This document shows, one piece after another, positions 44,498 through 52,772 of a stretch of DNA of 64,000 bases. The DNA is taken from NCBI RefSeq assembly GCF_049537125.1, contig NZ_JBMVQY010000007.1, positions 1 through 64,000 on the forward strand, in the 5' to 3' direction. This stretch comes from Limisphaera sp026417315. GTDB lineage: Bacteria > Verrucomicrobiota > Verrucomicrobiia > Limisphaerales > Limisphaeraceae. Position numbers and translations under genes: made by a program. The notes below the pieces were generated by a model. It was not told the DNA's origin and searched no databases. It saw only the letters and a program-made list of their open reading frames with translations. The first letter of the stretch is position 1; each line of letters opens with the position of its first letter.

Positions 44498-45025
44498 ATG
44501 AGATCCGCAATGGCCAGCGTGGGTGAACAATTGCGGGCGCGTCGGGAAGCCATGGGCCTGAGCCTGCAGGATCTGGCGACCATCACCAAGATTCGTGCGG
44601 ATCATCTGCGGGCATTGGAAGAGGGCCGGTATGCGGTCTTCAGCGCCCCGGTGTACATCAAGGGATCGGTACGAAGCTGCGCGCAGGCTCTCAAACTCGA
44701 TCCTGCTCCCCTGCTCCGCCAACTTGACCAGGAATTGTCTCAAGACGCGAAGCTGGGACATCCTCCGGCCTTGTCTCCGGCGGAGCCGGGTTTTTGGGAC
44801 CGGCTTTTATTCCATCTGGTGCGGCTGAGCTGGCGTCAAACTGCCATCATGGCGTTGTTGGTGGTGCTGGCCGCGGTGTGGTTGGGGCGGTATCTACTGT
44901 GGGAACGGCGCCCGGCCGGGGCCGGTCCACAAAGCGTTCAGCCGACGCTGTACGAGGAACCGGTCCCGCCCCATCTGGAAACGCTCAGCCTGCCTGCCCC
45001 GCAGCCCGCCCGACCGGCCGGCTGA
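44498..45025 (+). CDS. RodZ-like membrane-anchored helix-turn-helix protein
   Basis: A 175-residue protein with an N-terminal Xre-type helix-turn-helix (~6-70: VGEQLRARREAMGLSLQDLA then THxIRADHLRALEEG and VYIKGSVRSCAQAL), a linker, one membrane helix (~120-140, AIMALLVVLAAVWLGRYLLW) and a short Pro-rich periplasmic tail. This is the RodZ/YfgA layout, but the periplasmic beta domain (DUF4115) is missing. RodZ links the MreB cytoskeleton to the wall machinery. The start could also be a Met four codons downstream. Monocistronic; the next gene is convergent. Confidence 0.78.
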   Translation: MRSAMASVGEQLRARREAMGLSLQDLATITKIRADHLRALEEGRYAVFSAPVYIKGSVRSCAQALKLDPAPLLRQLDQELSQDAKLGHPPALSPAEPGFWDRLLFHLVRLSWRQTAIMALLVVLAAVWLGRYLLWERRPAGAGPQSVQPTLYEEPVPPHLETLSLPAPQPARPAG

Positions 45026-45142
45026 CTTGGAGAGTATTCGCGCCGCAGCGGCCGCTCTGCGGCTGCCCGTGTGAGCCGGCATCGGGCGTGGATCGGCGAG
45101 GTCGGCGACCTCTTCGAGCGAGGTTCCTTCAGCCCGGTCGCC

Positions 45143-45478
45143 TCATGCGGGCGGGTTGGGCGGGAACGAGGCCCATGCCGAGAGTCTGGATTGTGCCTGG
45201 GGAGAGAGACCGGTGAACACCATGGAGACGTGGTAGCCGGTGTGCCGGTTGCCGGTGCAACTCACGACCACTCCTGTGCAGGTCATGCGTCCCTTGTCCA
45301 CCGGGGAACGGACGGTCAAAGTCATTTCCGTCCAGCAAGGCAGGGCCGTGGGGCTCAGGAACTCGATGCCATTGCGCCGGAACACCACGGCATCCCGAGG
45401 CAACGTCAGCTGCGTCTCCCGTGATTCCACCGTAACCTGTGAACCACCGTTGGTACGCTCCGCTTTACGCGCACTCAT
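45143..45478 (-). CDS. PilZ-like domain protein
   Basis: A 111-residue protein with start at 45478 (MSARKAERTNGGS). It is a single beta-barrel-like domain: SQVTVESRETQLTLPRDAV, FRRNGIEFLSP, ALPCWTEMTLTVRSP, then CTGVVVSCTGNRHTGYHVSMVFTGL. The strand pattern and the final GYHVSMVF strand match PilZ domains, which bind cyclic-di-GMP. The canonical RxxxR motif is not evident at the N-terminus, so c-di-GMP binding is uncertain. No neighbour suggests a pathway, although a c-di-GMP reader would fit a motile cell. Confidence 0.65.
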   Translation of the reverse strand: MSARKAERTNGGSQVTVESRETQLTLPRDAVVFRRNGIEFLSPTALPCWTEMTLTVRSPVDKGRMTCTGVVVSCTGNRHTGYHVSMVFTGLSPQAQSRLSAWASFPPNPPA

Positions 45479-46379
45479 ACAGCACCCACAACCTACCACA
45501 GCCGCGGCTGCGGTCAAAGCCTGAGTTTGACCCATGCAAGTTGCGCCGGTTTTGGCCGGCCGTCAGTTGAGGAGGATCAAGGTGCGTTGGGCTTGAGAAG
45601 GACGTGCGGCCACAGTTCCAAGCGTCCGACCCGCTGTGGAGCCGGGCCGGGAGTTGTTCGAGCTGCGAGAGCCCGTTGGTGCGGATCGGGTTCCCACCGC
45701 GCCCGCGGTGTTCGAAGCCGTGCCGGATCTCCACCTCGATGGATTTCTCGACTGCACCCGAAGAACTCTTGATGGCGGGGGTTCGGCGTGCTCGGCCCGT
45801 GTGCAGGCGGGCCGGGGGTTGACCCGGGCCTCCAAGCCGGGGCGATTGCGCCGCAGGTGGCCCCACAGCGCCTGAAACTCCAGGGGCCGCCCTATGGAGG
45901 TAGGAGGCTGGTGCGCAGCGTCACCAAGGCGGCCTGACGGCCGGCATCCTGGTTGGGACAACCTCCATGTTCAGGCCAACCACGGGGCAGTGCCCCGTGG
46001 CAATCCACCTCAATCTCAAAAGTCCCGATGTGAGCCACAAAGGTGTGGAGAAGGGCTGGTTGCTTTACAGTGCACCAGCAGCTCGGTCGATCTGTCAGTG
46101 TCATTCTCGGACCAAGATCCCGTGCAGGAAATGGCGCCATCGAGCGTTTGTGCTCCAAGCCAGGAACTCTCGCGGAGTCCAAGCCGTTCCGGCCTGCGCC
46201 ACCTTGAAGCTATTTCGGGGCCCAGAGTCTTCCCGAACTTCCCGCTGCAGGTTCGATGGCAGATCTTGCCCCGGAAAGTCGTCCTCGCTGGACTCCGAGA
46301 GATCCGCTCTGGAGACAGACCTCCAAGGCTCGACGGCCGGTTACTCCCGAATCCGGACGGTGGGCCGCGACTCTTACCT
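45479..46379. other. Gene-free spacer
   Basis: About 900 bases upstream of the PilZ-like gene and downstream of the response regulator. I find no gene with a start site or family pattern, and no RNA gene. It is the longest unexplained non-repeat gap in the window. Confidence 0.5.
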
Positions 46380-46781
46380 TCAAGAACTCGGAGCGGTGGT
46401 GGACGTGGGGCAGGCCTTTTCAATGGCCTCCCGCAGTGTGTTCAGCATGAAGGGCTTGCTCAACACCATCGCGACTCCGGGCAACGGGACCTTGTTGGCC
46501 GCCAACACCTCGGCATGGGCCGTGATCATGAGGATGGGCATTTGGGGGTGTCGGAGGAGGATCTGTTGGGCCAGTTCGTCCCCGCGCATCTCCGGCATGG
46601 CGTAGTCTGTGATCACGAGGTCAAAGGGCTCCCGCTCCAAACAAGCCAGTGCTTCCGGACCGCTGTGGGCCGTTTGCACCTGGTGCCCGTCAAAGGAAAG
46701 CATCATCGCTACGGCGTCGCACACCAAAGGCTCGTCGTCCACCACCAGGATCCGGCGCTTGGCGATGTTAGTCTTTTTCAC
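46380..46781 (-). CDS. Single-domain response regulator (CheY-like)
   Basis: A 133-residue receiver domain with no output domain; GTG start at 46781. It has RILVVDDEP (acidic pair near residues 15-16), the phospho-Asp in FDLVITDYAMPEM (Asp58 region), Thr in MITAH, and Lys in MVLSKPFMLNTL. It can serve as a phosphorelay intermediate or a regulator of another protein by interaction. No kinase is adjacent; the hybrid kinase at 21.8-25.3 kb is too far to be an evident partner. The C-terminal tail is Ser/Thr-rich. Confidence 0.92.
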   Translation of the reverse strand: MKKTNIAKRRILVVDDEPLVCDAVAMMLSFDGHQVQTAHSGPEALACLEREPFDLVITDYAMPEMRGDELAQQILLRHPQMPILMITAHAEVLAANKVPLPGVAMVLSKPFMLNTLREAIEKACPTSTTAPSS

Positions 46782-47097
46782 ATGGCGCTCGGCTGGGTTT
46801 TGATTTCATACTAATCGAAACGGGCTGTCGGGCAAGCCGGCGGCTTTGCGGCAGAACGCCAGGGGCAGCCCTCCCCCTTTCGATCCGGCGGCCTTTCGTC
46901 GTGCGCACTTCCGAAGCCCCGCCTCATCCCCTGACGCATTTTGAACCTCACTATTCAGTGGCTCGGGAGCCTCTAATGGCCAATCCGGCTCCCCGCCATC
47001 GTCTGTGTCATAGAACAGCCCGCGGGCGCACGGTTCGAGGCGCTTCGGGGAGGGACCGCTTCCGACCCCGGCGCCGTTCTGCTGCCGGAGGACAATG
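46782..47097. other. Gene-free spacer
   Basis: About 315 bases between the response regulator start and the peroxiredoxin stop. Nothing is recognised. Confidence 0.5.
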
Positions 47098-47577
47098 TCA
47101 ACCCAGCCGCGCCAGGACAGCCTTGATGGCCTCGAAATTGGGCAGTTCCTTGGGCGAAGGAGTCTGTTCGCTGTACTGGATGATGCCCTGCTTGTCCACC
47201 ACAAAGGCCGCCCGTGCGCTCACCGAGCCCAGCCCCAGCAAATCGTCCAGCAACACTCCGTAGGCCCTGGCCACCGTCTTGTTCAGGTCGCTGGCCAGGG
47301 TGATGCCGATCTTCTCCTTCTGCGCCCAAGCCTCCTGGGCAAATGGGCTGTCCACGCTGATGCCGATAACATCCGCATTCAACTCCCGATACGCGTTCAG
47401 GCCCGCGGTCACGTCACACATCTCCTTGGTGCAGACCCCCGTAAACGCCAACGGGAAGAACAGCAGGACGGTGTTCCGTTTGCCGAAGTTGTTGCTCAGG
47501 GTGACGTCCTGCAACCCGGACGGTGTCTTGGTTTTCAACGTAAAATCCGGTGCCTTGCTGCCAACAGGTAGTGCCAT
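47098..47577 (-). CDS. Peroxiredoxin (AhpC/TSA, atypical type)
   Basis: A 159-residue thiol peroxidase that reduces hydrogen peroxide and organic peroxides. The active-site motif PLAFTGVC (Pro42, Thr46, peroxidatic Cys49) is intact; a second cysteine at 54 in the same helix could be the resolving partner, as in BCP-type atypical 2-Cys enzymes. The thioredoxin fold is complete (VLLFFPLAF, VIGISVDSPFAQEAWAQ, GITLASDLNKTVARAYGV, AAFVVDKQGII). Length is normal. It is apparently monocistronic; the stop lies 316 bp upstream of the response regulator start. Confidence 0.93.
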   Translation of the reverse strand: MALPVGSKAPDFTLKTKTPSGLQDVTLSNNFGKRNTVLLFFPLAFTGVCTKEMCDVTAGLNAYRELNADVIGISVDSPFAQEAWAQKEKIGITLASDLNKTVARAYGVLLDDLLGLGSVSARAAFVVDKQGIIQYSEQTPSPKELPNFEAIKAVLARLG

Positions 47578-48030
47578 GGTACGTCGTGTGTTCGGTTCCG
47601 TCGTTTGTTCAGGTTGTTCGCGTTTTTGACGGGCCCAAAGTTGTTCAGCCCCAGCGTCGTGTCAACTCGAGTTCGCAAGAGATCAGTCAGCCCCATGCCA
47701 GCCACCGCTCCTTCCTGAAGCGGGGGGCTCCGTGAGCTCTCGAGCCGAGGAAGCGCGGCGATGACCGCAGCCCGGGCAGCCGGTCCCCTGTCAGGTGGAG
47801 TCCTCCGACCGCAAAGGCCTCAGCAGGCTGTCGGACCTGGCCGGCGTGATGGATGGGAGGTCGATCGAGCCCAGAACATCCAATCCACAGGCCGGGCGGG
47901 ATTGAACCTCTTCGTGAGTTGAAAACCGACATCGGTGCGGCACACGGTCAGGGCAAAGATCCCGCTGAAGACACTCGGGGCCATGCCCACGCTTTACAGT
48001 TCGGTGCGGGGACCGCATGTTGAGCGGCAC
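47578..48030. other. Divergent spacer
   Basis: About 450 bases between the peroxiredoxin (minus) and the S41-like gene (plus). An in-frame extension of the latter reaches 47935 but carries no signal features. No site is recognised. Confidence 0.5.
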
Positions 48031-49101
48031 ATGCGATACTGGAGCCTGGTCATGTTGGGTTGGGTGCTGGCTCATTGCACCGGGAACGCCGATCCCCATT
48101 CCGACCTGTCAGCTGCCGGCGCTACTGGGCCAGCGGCCCCGCCATGGCAGGAGGTGTACGAACTGGCATTGCGCCACGTGCCCGGCCTCAGCAAAAGTGA
48201 ACTCGACCGGGCACTCTTGGACGGTCTGCTGGCCCGATTGGGGTACCGCGCAGCCTTGCTGCCTCCGGACGATCCCCTGCCCCTGCCGGAGTCACCGGTC
48301 AAACAGGCCGAGGTTTTCGACGGAAACGTCGGTTACATTCGAGTGGCACGCGTCGAAGCCTCCCTGCCTAGGGAGCTGCCCAACGTCTGGCAGGCGCTCC
48401 GGGCGACCAACGCGGTTGCGGGCTGGATTCTGGATTTGCGCGAGGCCGACGGGCTGGATTATGCGGCGGCGCAGGCCACGGCAGCGTTGTTCCTGGAGCA
48501 ACCGATGGCGTTGCTGGACTGGGGCGCGGGGGCAGCCACGGTCTCTCCGGCCGCTCCCCCGTGCCGTGAGTTTCTGGTGGTCCTCGTCAACGGGCAGACG
48601 CGCGGCGCGGCGGAGGCCCTGGCGGGCGCGCTGCGGCTGGGACGCGGAGCAGTCCTCGTGGGCAGCCGGACCGCAGGGGCGGCCGCGCTCACGCAGGTCT
48701 TCCGCTTGAGCAACGGACAGCGCCTGCGACTGGCCACCACCCCCGTGCGCCTCGCCAACGGCCCGTCTCTCAGCCCGACCGGCTTGGAGCCGGACATCCC
48801 CGTCGCGGTGAGCCGCGAGGCTGAACTGACGTGGCTGGCCGATCCTTTCGCTGCCGGCCACGCCCCACCCTCGCGCCCCGGCGAACGCGTCGAGACCGCC
48901 GCCCGACGATCCCGTGCCAATGAAGCGGCATTGGTGCGCGCGATGCGTCAAAACGCCGCTGCGGCGGACACGGACACCCCGGACCCTGAGGCCGCCGGGC
49001 CCAACGTGGTGCGGGACCCCGCCCTGGCGCGTGCTCTGGACCTGGTCAAAGCCATGGCCATCCTGGAGGCTTCCGGACTGGCACGCCGGCCGCCGCGGTG
49101 A
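48031..49101 (+). CDS. S41 (C-terminal processing) peptidase-like protein lacking the catalytic dyad
   Basis: A 356-residue exported protein with signal sequence WSLVMLGWVLAH. The domain shares the S41 fold: GYIRVARVE strand, GWILDLREADGLDYAAA (the family's LDLR-N-GG loop), FLVVLVNGQTRGAAEALAGAL, and VLVGSRTAGAA, followed by LSPTGLEPDIPV, the usual closing motif. However, the catalytic Ser (first Ser of SASAS) is Thr190, and the general-base Lys of the GxTxGK motif is Ala217. No PDZ domain is visible. It is probably a non-catalytic homolog that binds or holds peptides, unless Thr190 still acts as nucleophile with another base. Confidence 0.75.
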   Translation: MRYWSLVMLGWVLAHCTGNADPHSDLSAAGATGPAAPPWQEVYELALRHVPGLSKSELDRALLDGLLARLGYRAALLPPDDPLPLPESPVKQAEVFDGNVGYIRVARVEASLPRELPNVWQALRATNAVAGWILDLREADGLDYAAAQATAALFLEQPMALLDWGAGAATVSPAAPPCREFLVVLVNGQTRGAAEALAGALRLGRGAVLVGSRTAGAAALTQVFRLSNGQRLRLATTPVRLANGPSLSPTGLEPDIPVAVSREAELTWLADPFAAGHAPPSRPGERVETAARRSRANEAALVRAMRQNAAAADTDTPDPEAAGPNVVRDPALARALDLVKAMAILEASGLARRPPR

Positions 49102-49193
49102 GGGTTGCGCACCGATCCGGTTGGGGAAATAGTTCGCCGTTGACGAGTCGTGTTCAGGCGGCACACTGACCGCTCATTCGCGGGTAGAATCAG

Positions 49194-51356
49194 ATGAAGA
49201 CGATTCTGTTTGTTTGCACCGGCAATGTCTGTCGCAGCCCGATGGCCGAGGGGCTCTTTCGCCATATGGTGCAGGGCCGCGGCGAGTACCGCGTGTTGTC
49301 CGCCGGTCTGGGGGCCGTCGAGGGGCAACCCCCCAGCGCCCATGCGATCCAAGCCATGAAAGAGCTGGGCATCGACATCTCCGGCCAGCGAAGTCGCATG
49401 TTGACCGCCGAACTGGTGGAAGAAGCGGACTACATCTTCGGCATGACTCACGGCCACGTCGAAAGCATTCTGCTCCTCTATCCCCAGGCAGCGGAAAAGA
49501 CCTTCCTCTTGCGCGAATTCGACGATTCGGTGGAAGGGTTCGACAAGGATGTCACCGACCCCATTGGCGGATCCTACGAGGTTTACGTGCAATGCCGCGA
49601 CCAGATCCGCGAGGCCCTTCAGACCATCCTGCCGGTGATCGAGCAGGACGTGGCCGCGGCCGCCCAGGCCAGTTGGCGTACCGGCCCGGTGGCCGTGGGC
49701 GCCGACCACGCCGGCTACGCGTTGAAACAGGCCCTGGTGGAGGCGTTGCGTCAACGCGGCATGGAGGTGCTCGACCTGGGCACCCACTCCCCGGAGTCCA
49801 CAGACTATCCGGATTACGCCCACGCGGTGGCGCGTGCCGTGGCCGATCACCGGGCCCGTTGGGGAATCCTTTGCTGCAGCACCGGCATCGGGATGAGCAT
49901 TGCGGCCAACAAGGTGCCCGGCGTGCGGGCCGCCCTCGTCCACGACACGGAAGAGGCCGCCCTGGCCCGGCGCCACAATGACGCCAACGTGCTCTGTTTT
50001 TCCGGCAAGCGCACCTCGCCCGGGGACGCCCTGGCCATGATCGACGCGTTTCTCGAGGCCCAGTTCGAGGGCGGCCGGCACGAACGCCGCGTCCACAAGC
50101 TCGAAGCCTGTTGTGGCTCCGGACGCCAGTTGCGGCACGTGGACCCGGCCGTGGCCAGCCTGATCGAGCAGGAGCGACTGCGCCAGCAGGAGAACATCGA
50201 GTTGATTGCCAGCGAGAACTTTGCCAGCCCGGCCGTGCTGGAGGCGCAGGGCTCGGTGCTCACCAACAAGTACGCCGAGGGTTACCCGCGCAAACGCTGG
50301 TATGGCGGCTGTGAGTTCGTGGACAGTATCGAGCAACTGGCCATCGACCGGGCCAAGAAGCTCTTCGGCGCCGAACACGCCAACGTGCAGCCCCACTGCG
50401 GATCGGCCACCAACATGGCCGTGTACTTCGCCTTCCTCAAACCCGGCGACAAAATTCTGACCATGGACCTGAGCCACGGCGGGCATCTGACCCACGGGCA
50501 TCGGGCGAATTTTTCGGGGAAGTTCTTCGAAGTGGTCCACTACGGGGTTCGCCGCGAGGACGAGCGCATCGATTATGACGAGCTCCTCCGTCTGGCCAGG
50601 GAACACCGCCCGCGGATGATCACCGTGGGGGCCAGCGCCTATCCGCGGATCATCGATTTCGCCCGCATGAGCGAGATCGCCCGAGAGGTCGGCGCCTATC
50701 TGTTGGCCGACATTGCCCACATCGCGGGTCTGGTGGCCGCCGGGTTGCATCCCAGTCCCGTGCCATATGCCGATTTTGTCACCACGACCACCCACAAAAC
50801 CCTGCGAGGTCCCCGCGGAGGATTGATCCTCTGCAAGGAACGCTACGCGAAGGAAATCGACGCCATGGTCTTCCCCGGGATCCAGGGCGGCCCGCTGGAA
50901 CACGTCATCGCCGCCAAGGCTGTCTGCTTCCACGAGGCGCTCCAGCCTTCGTTCCGGGCTTATCAGGAGCAGATCCTGAAAAACGCCCGTGCGCTGGCCG
51001 AAGGGCTGCTGCGCAACGGGTTCCGGCTGGTCAGCGGTGGCACGGACAATCATTTGATGCTGGTGGACGTGGGAGCGCGGGGGTTGACCGGGAAGGACTG
51101 TCAGGCCGCGTTGGACCAGGCCGGCATCACGGTCAACAAGAACACCATCCCCTTCGAGACGCGCTCGCCGTTCCTTGCCAGTGGCATTCGCATCGGTACC
51201 CCGGCCGTCACCACCCGGGGCATGAAAGAGCCCGAGATGGCCGCCATTGCGGACATGATCAGCGAAGTGCTCCTGGACCTGAACAACCGGGAGACCATCC
51301 AAAAGGTGCGCGAGCGCGTCCGCGAGCTGACGGCCCGGTTCCCGCTGCCCTACTGA
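49194..51356 (+). CDS. glyA: Fusion of LMW protein-tyrosine phosphatase, ribose-5-phosphate isomerase B and serine hydroxymethyltransferase
   Basis: A 720-residue three-enzyme polypeptide with no frame breaks. Residues 1-155: LMW-PTP, active loop Cys8-x5-Arg14-Ser and acid Asp122-Pro123. Residues ~163-300: RpiB, with GADHAGYALKQ and GILCCSTGIGMSIAANK, catalytic Cys228. Residues ~315-720: SHMT, with NIELIASENFAS, Asp506-x-x-His509 and PLP lysine Lys535 in THKTLRGPRGG. All active sites are intact. GlyA moves a one-carbon unit from serine to folate; RpiB interconverts ribose- and ribulose-5-phosphate. Joining them couples pentose phosphate and one-carbon supply, both inputs to purine synthesis; the phosphatase role is unclear (arsenate-reductase-like use or protein dephosphorylation). 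The lone ATG at 49194 has a weak RBS. Confidence 0.95.
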   Translation: MKTILFVCTGNVCRSPMAEGLFRHMVQGRGEYRVLSAGLGAVEGQPPSAHAIQAMKELGIDISGQRSRMLTAELVEEADYIFGMTHGHVESILLLYPQAAEKTFLLREFDDSVEGFDKDVTDPIGGSYEVYVQCRDQIREALQTILPVIEQDVAAAAQASWRTGPVAVGADHAGYALKQALVEALRQRGMEVLDLGTHSPESTDYPDYAHAVARAVADHRARWGILCCSTGIGMSIAANKVPGVRAALVHDTEEAALARRHNDANVLCFSGKRTSPGDALAMIDAFLEAQFEGGRHERRVHKLEACCGSGRQLRHVDPAVASLIEQERLRQQENIELIASENFASPAVLEAQGSVLTNKYAEGYPRKRWYGGCEFVDSIEQLAIDRAKKLFGAEHANVQPHCGSATNMAVYFAFLKPGDKILTMDLSHGGHLTHGHRANFSGKFFEVVHYGVRREDERIDYDELLRLAREHRPRMITVGASAYPRIIDFARMSEIAREVGAYLLADIAHIAGLVAAGLHPSPVPYADFVTTTTHKTLRGPRGGLILCKERYAKEIDAMVFPGIQGGPLEHVIAAKAVCFHEALQPSFRAYQEQILKNARALAEGLLRNGFRLVSGGTDNHLMLVDVGARGLTGKDCQAALDQAGITVNKNTIPFETRSPFLASGIRIGTPAVTTRGMKEPEMAAIADMISEVLLDLNNRETIQKVRERVRELTARFPLPY

Positions 51357-51779
51357 GTTCGGCCCGACGGCCGGCCGCCCCGAGTGTGCCATCGCAGGGG
51401 CGGGGCCGTGGTGGTTCGGCGCAACTCCCCTGCAAGCCGGTCTGCCCTGTCCCTTCTTCGTTGGCCTTTTTGCTTGGGGGCCCGAGAACCCTAGGCCGGA
51501 CCGCGCCCGCCAGTCGTAGCTTGTCCGGGCGCCCCAAGCTTTGACCGCGCCCGGACCAGTACCGGCCATGCAGTCCGGACTTTCTCGTGGTGCCGGGTTG
51601 TCGGCTGGGCTCACCCGGGCTTCGGCCTCCTGATTCGGTCCCGGCCGCGACGCTCGAATTCGTCCACGACCTCGACCTCTCGGGCGTGCGGGCAGGAACA
51701 TGCGCCCGGTATGGGGCCGACCGTGTCGGTCCCTTCGGCTTGCCGGGCCCCCGCGCCGTTCGGCAGAGTGATTCTTGTG
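51357..51779. other. Gene-free spacer
   Basis: About 420 bases between the fusion gene and the amidase. The amidase frame is open a further 69 bases upstream, without signal features. Nothing else is recognised. Confidence 0.5.
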
Positions 51780-52772
51780 ATGCGGCGGGCTCAGTTTCTG
51801 CGGCTCCTGGGGTGGGCCGGTTTCAGCCTGGCCTGTCAGGCTCTGCCGGCCAGGAGCTCGTCGGCTGCTGCCCGTTCTTCTTTGCCCTCCCCGGTTCGGG
51901 TGCGGGACTGGGCCCGCGCGCACGGGCTGACGGTGCGCTGGCTGGAGACTCATCGCCGTCTGCAACTCACGAAAGGCGGGTTGCAGCTCGTGCTGCAGGC
52001 CAACTCCCGCGAAGCCTTTATCAACGGGGTTCGGGTCTATCTGCTCTGTCCCTTCGAATACCTCAATCCCGCCGGGTATCTGGCCGAGGTGGACGTGCAG
52101 CGCACGTTCGGGCCGTTCCTGGAGCCGCCGCGCCTCCCACAAAAACAGCGGATGGAACACATTTGTCTCGACCCCGGGCATGGGGGGAAAGACACCGGTT
52201 ACCGCATCGGGACGACGGAGGAAAAGCGGCTGACGCTGGCCCTGGCCCAGGAGCTGGCAGGGCTGCTGCGGCAGGCGGGGTTCCGCGTCACACTGACCCG
52301 CACGCGAGATGTCTATCTGGATTTGGAGGAGCGTCCCCGGCTGGCTCAACGCGCCGGGGCGGACCTTTTCGTGAGTTTGCACTTCAACGCAGCCGCGGCG
52401 GGTGCGGGTCAGGTTCGCGGCGTGGAAACGTATTGCCTCACGCCGGCCAATGCCAGTTCCACCGCCAATCCCGGGCGCATCTCCGTGGCGGGTCCGTTTC
52501 CGGGCAACCAGCACGACCTTTTCAACATTCGGCTCGCCTACGCGCTGCACCAGGCCATGGTTCGAGGTCTGCCCAGCGAAGATCGCGGCCTGCGGCGAGC
52601 TCGTTTTGCGGTCCTACGCGAAGCCAGTATGCCGGCCGCCCTGGTCGAGGCGGGGTTCCTTTCGCACCCGGTGGAGGGACGGCGGATCAACGACCCCGCA
52701 TACCGACGTCGCATTGCGCAGGAGCTCGCGCGCGGCCTCCAGGCCTACCGAGAACTCGTTCACCGCCCATGA
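51780..52772 (+). CDS. N-acetylmuramoyl-L-alanine amidase (Amidase_3)
   Basis: A 330-residue exported zinc amidase that cuts the bond between muramic acid and the peptide stem of peptidoglycan. Start at 51780 gives a signal peptide (LRLLGWAGFSLACQALPA, with a possible lipobox Cys). Residues ~45-120 form a copper-amine-oxidase-N/AMIN-like beta domain (QLTKGGLQLVLQANSREAFINGVRVYL). The catalytic domain has ICLDPGHGGKDTG (Zn His), EEKRLTLALAQEL (Zn Glu), LFVSLHFNA (Zn His) and AALVEAGFLSH (catalytic Glu). Family length is normal. The ATG of the next gene overlaps its stop (ATGA), so both products are probably made together. Confidence 0.93.
   Translation: MRRAQFLRLLGWAGFSLACQALPARSSSAAARSSLPSPVRVRDWARAHGLTVRWLETHRRLQLTKGGLQLVLQANSREAFINGVRVYLLCPFEYLNPAGYLAEVDVQRTFGPFLEPPRLPQKQRMEHICLDPGHGGKDTGYRIGTTEEKRLTLALAQELAGLLRQAGFRVTLTRTRDVYLDLEERPRLAQRAGADLFVSLHFNAAAAGAGQVRGVETYCLTPANASSTANPGRISVAGPFPGNQHDLFNIRLAYALHQAMVRGLPSEDRGLRRARFAVLREASMPAALVEAGFLSHPVEGRRINDPAYRRRIAQELARGLQAYRELVHRP

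Noticed and set aside
47371..47378. GCCGATAA string, a perfect sigma-28 -10 element
   Set aside because: It lies inside the peroxiredoxin gene, on the opposite strand, with no -35 at 11 nt and no gene to serve.
48948..52550. A 1200-residue open frame on the minus strand opposite the PTP-RpiB-SHMT fusion
   Set aside because: It is antisense to a protein with clear families, is rich in Arg/His/Gly/Pro, and shows no fold pattern. It is an artefact of high GC at third positions.
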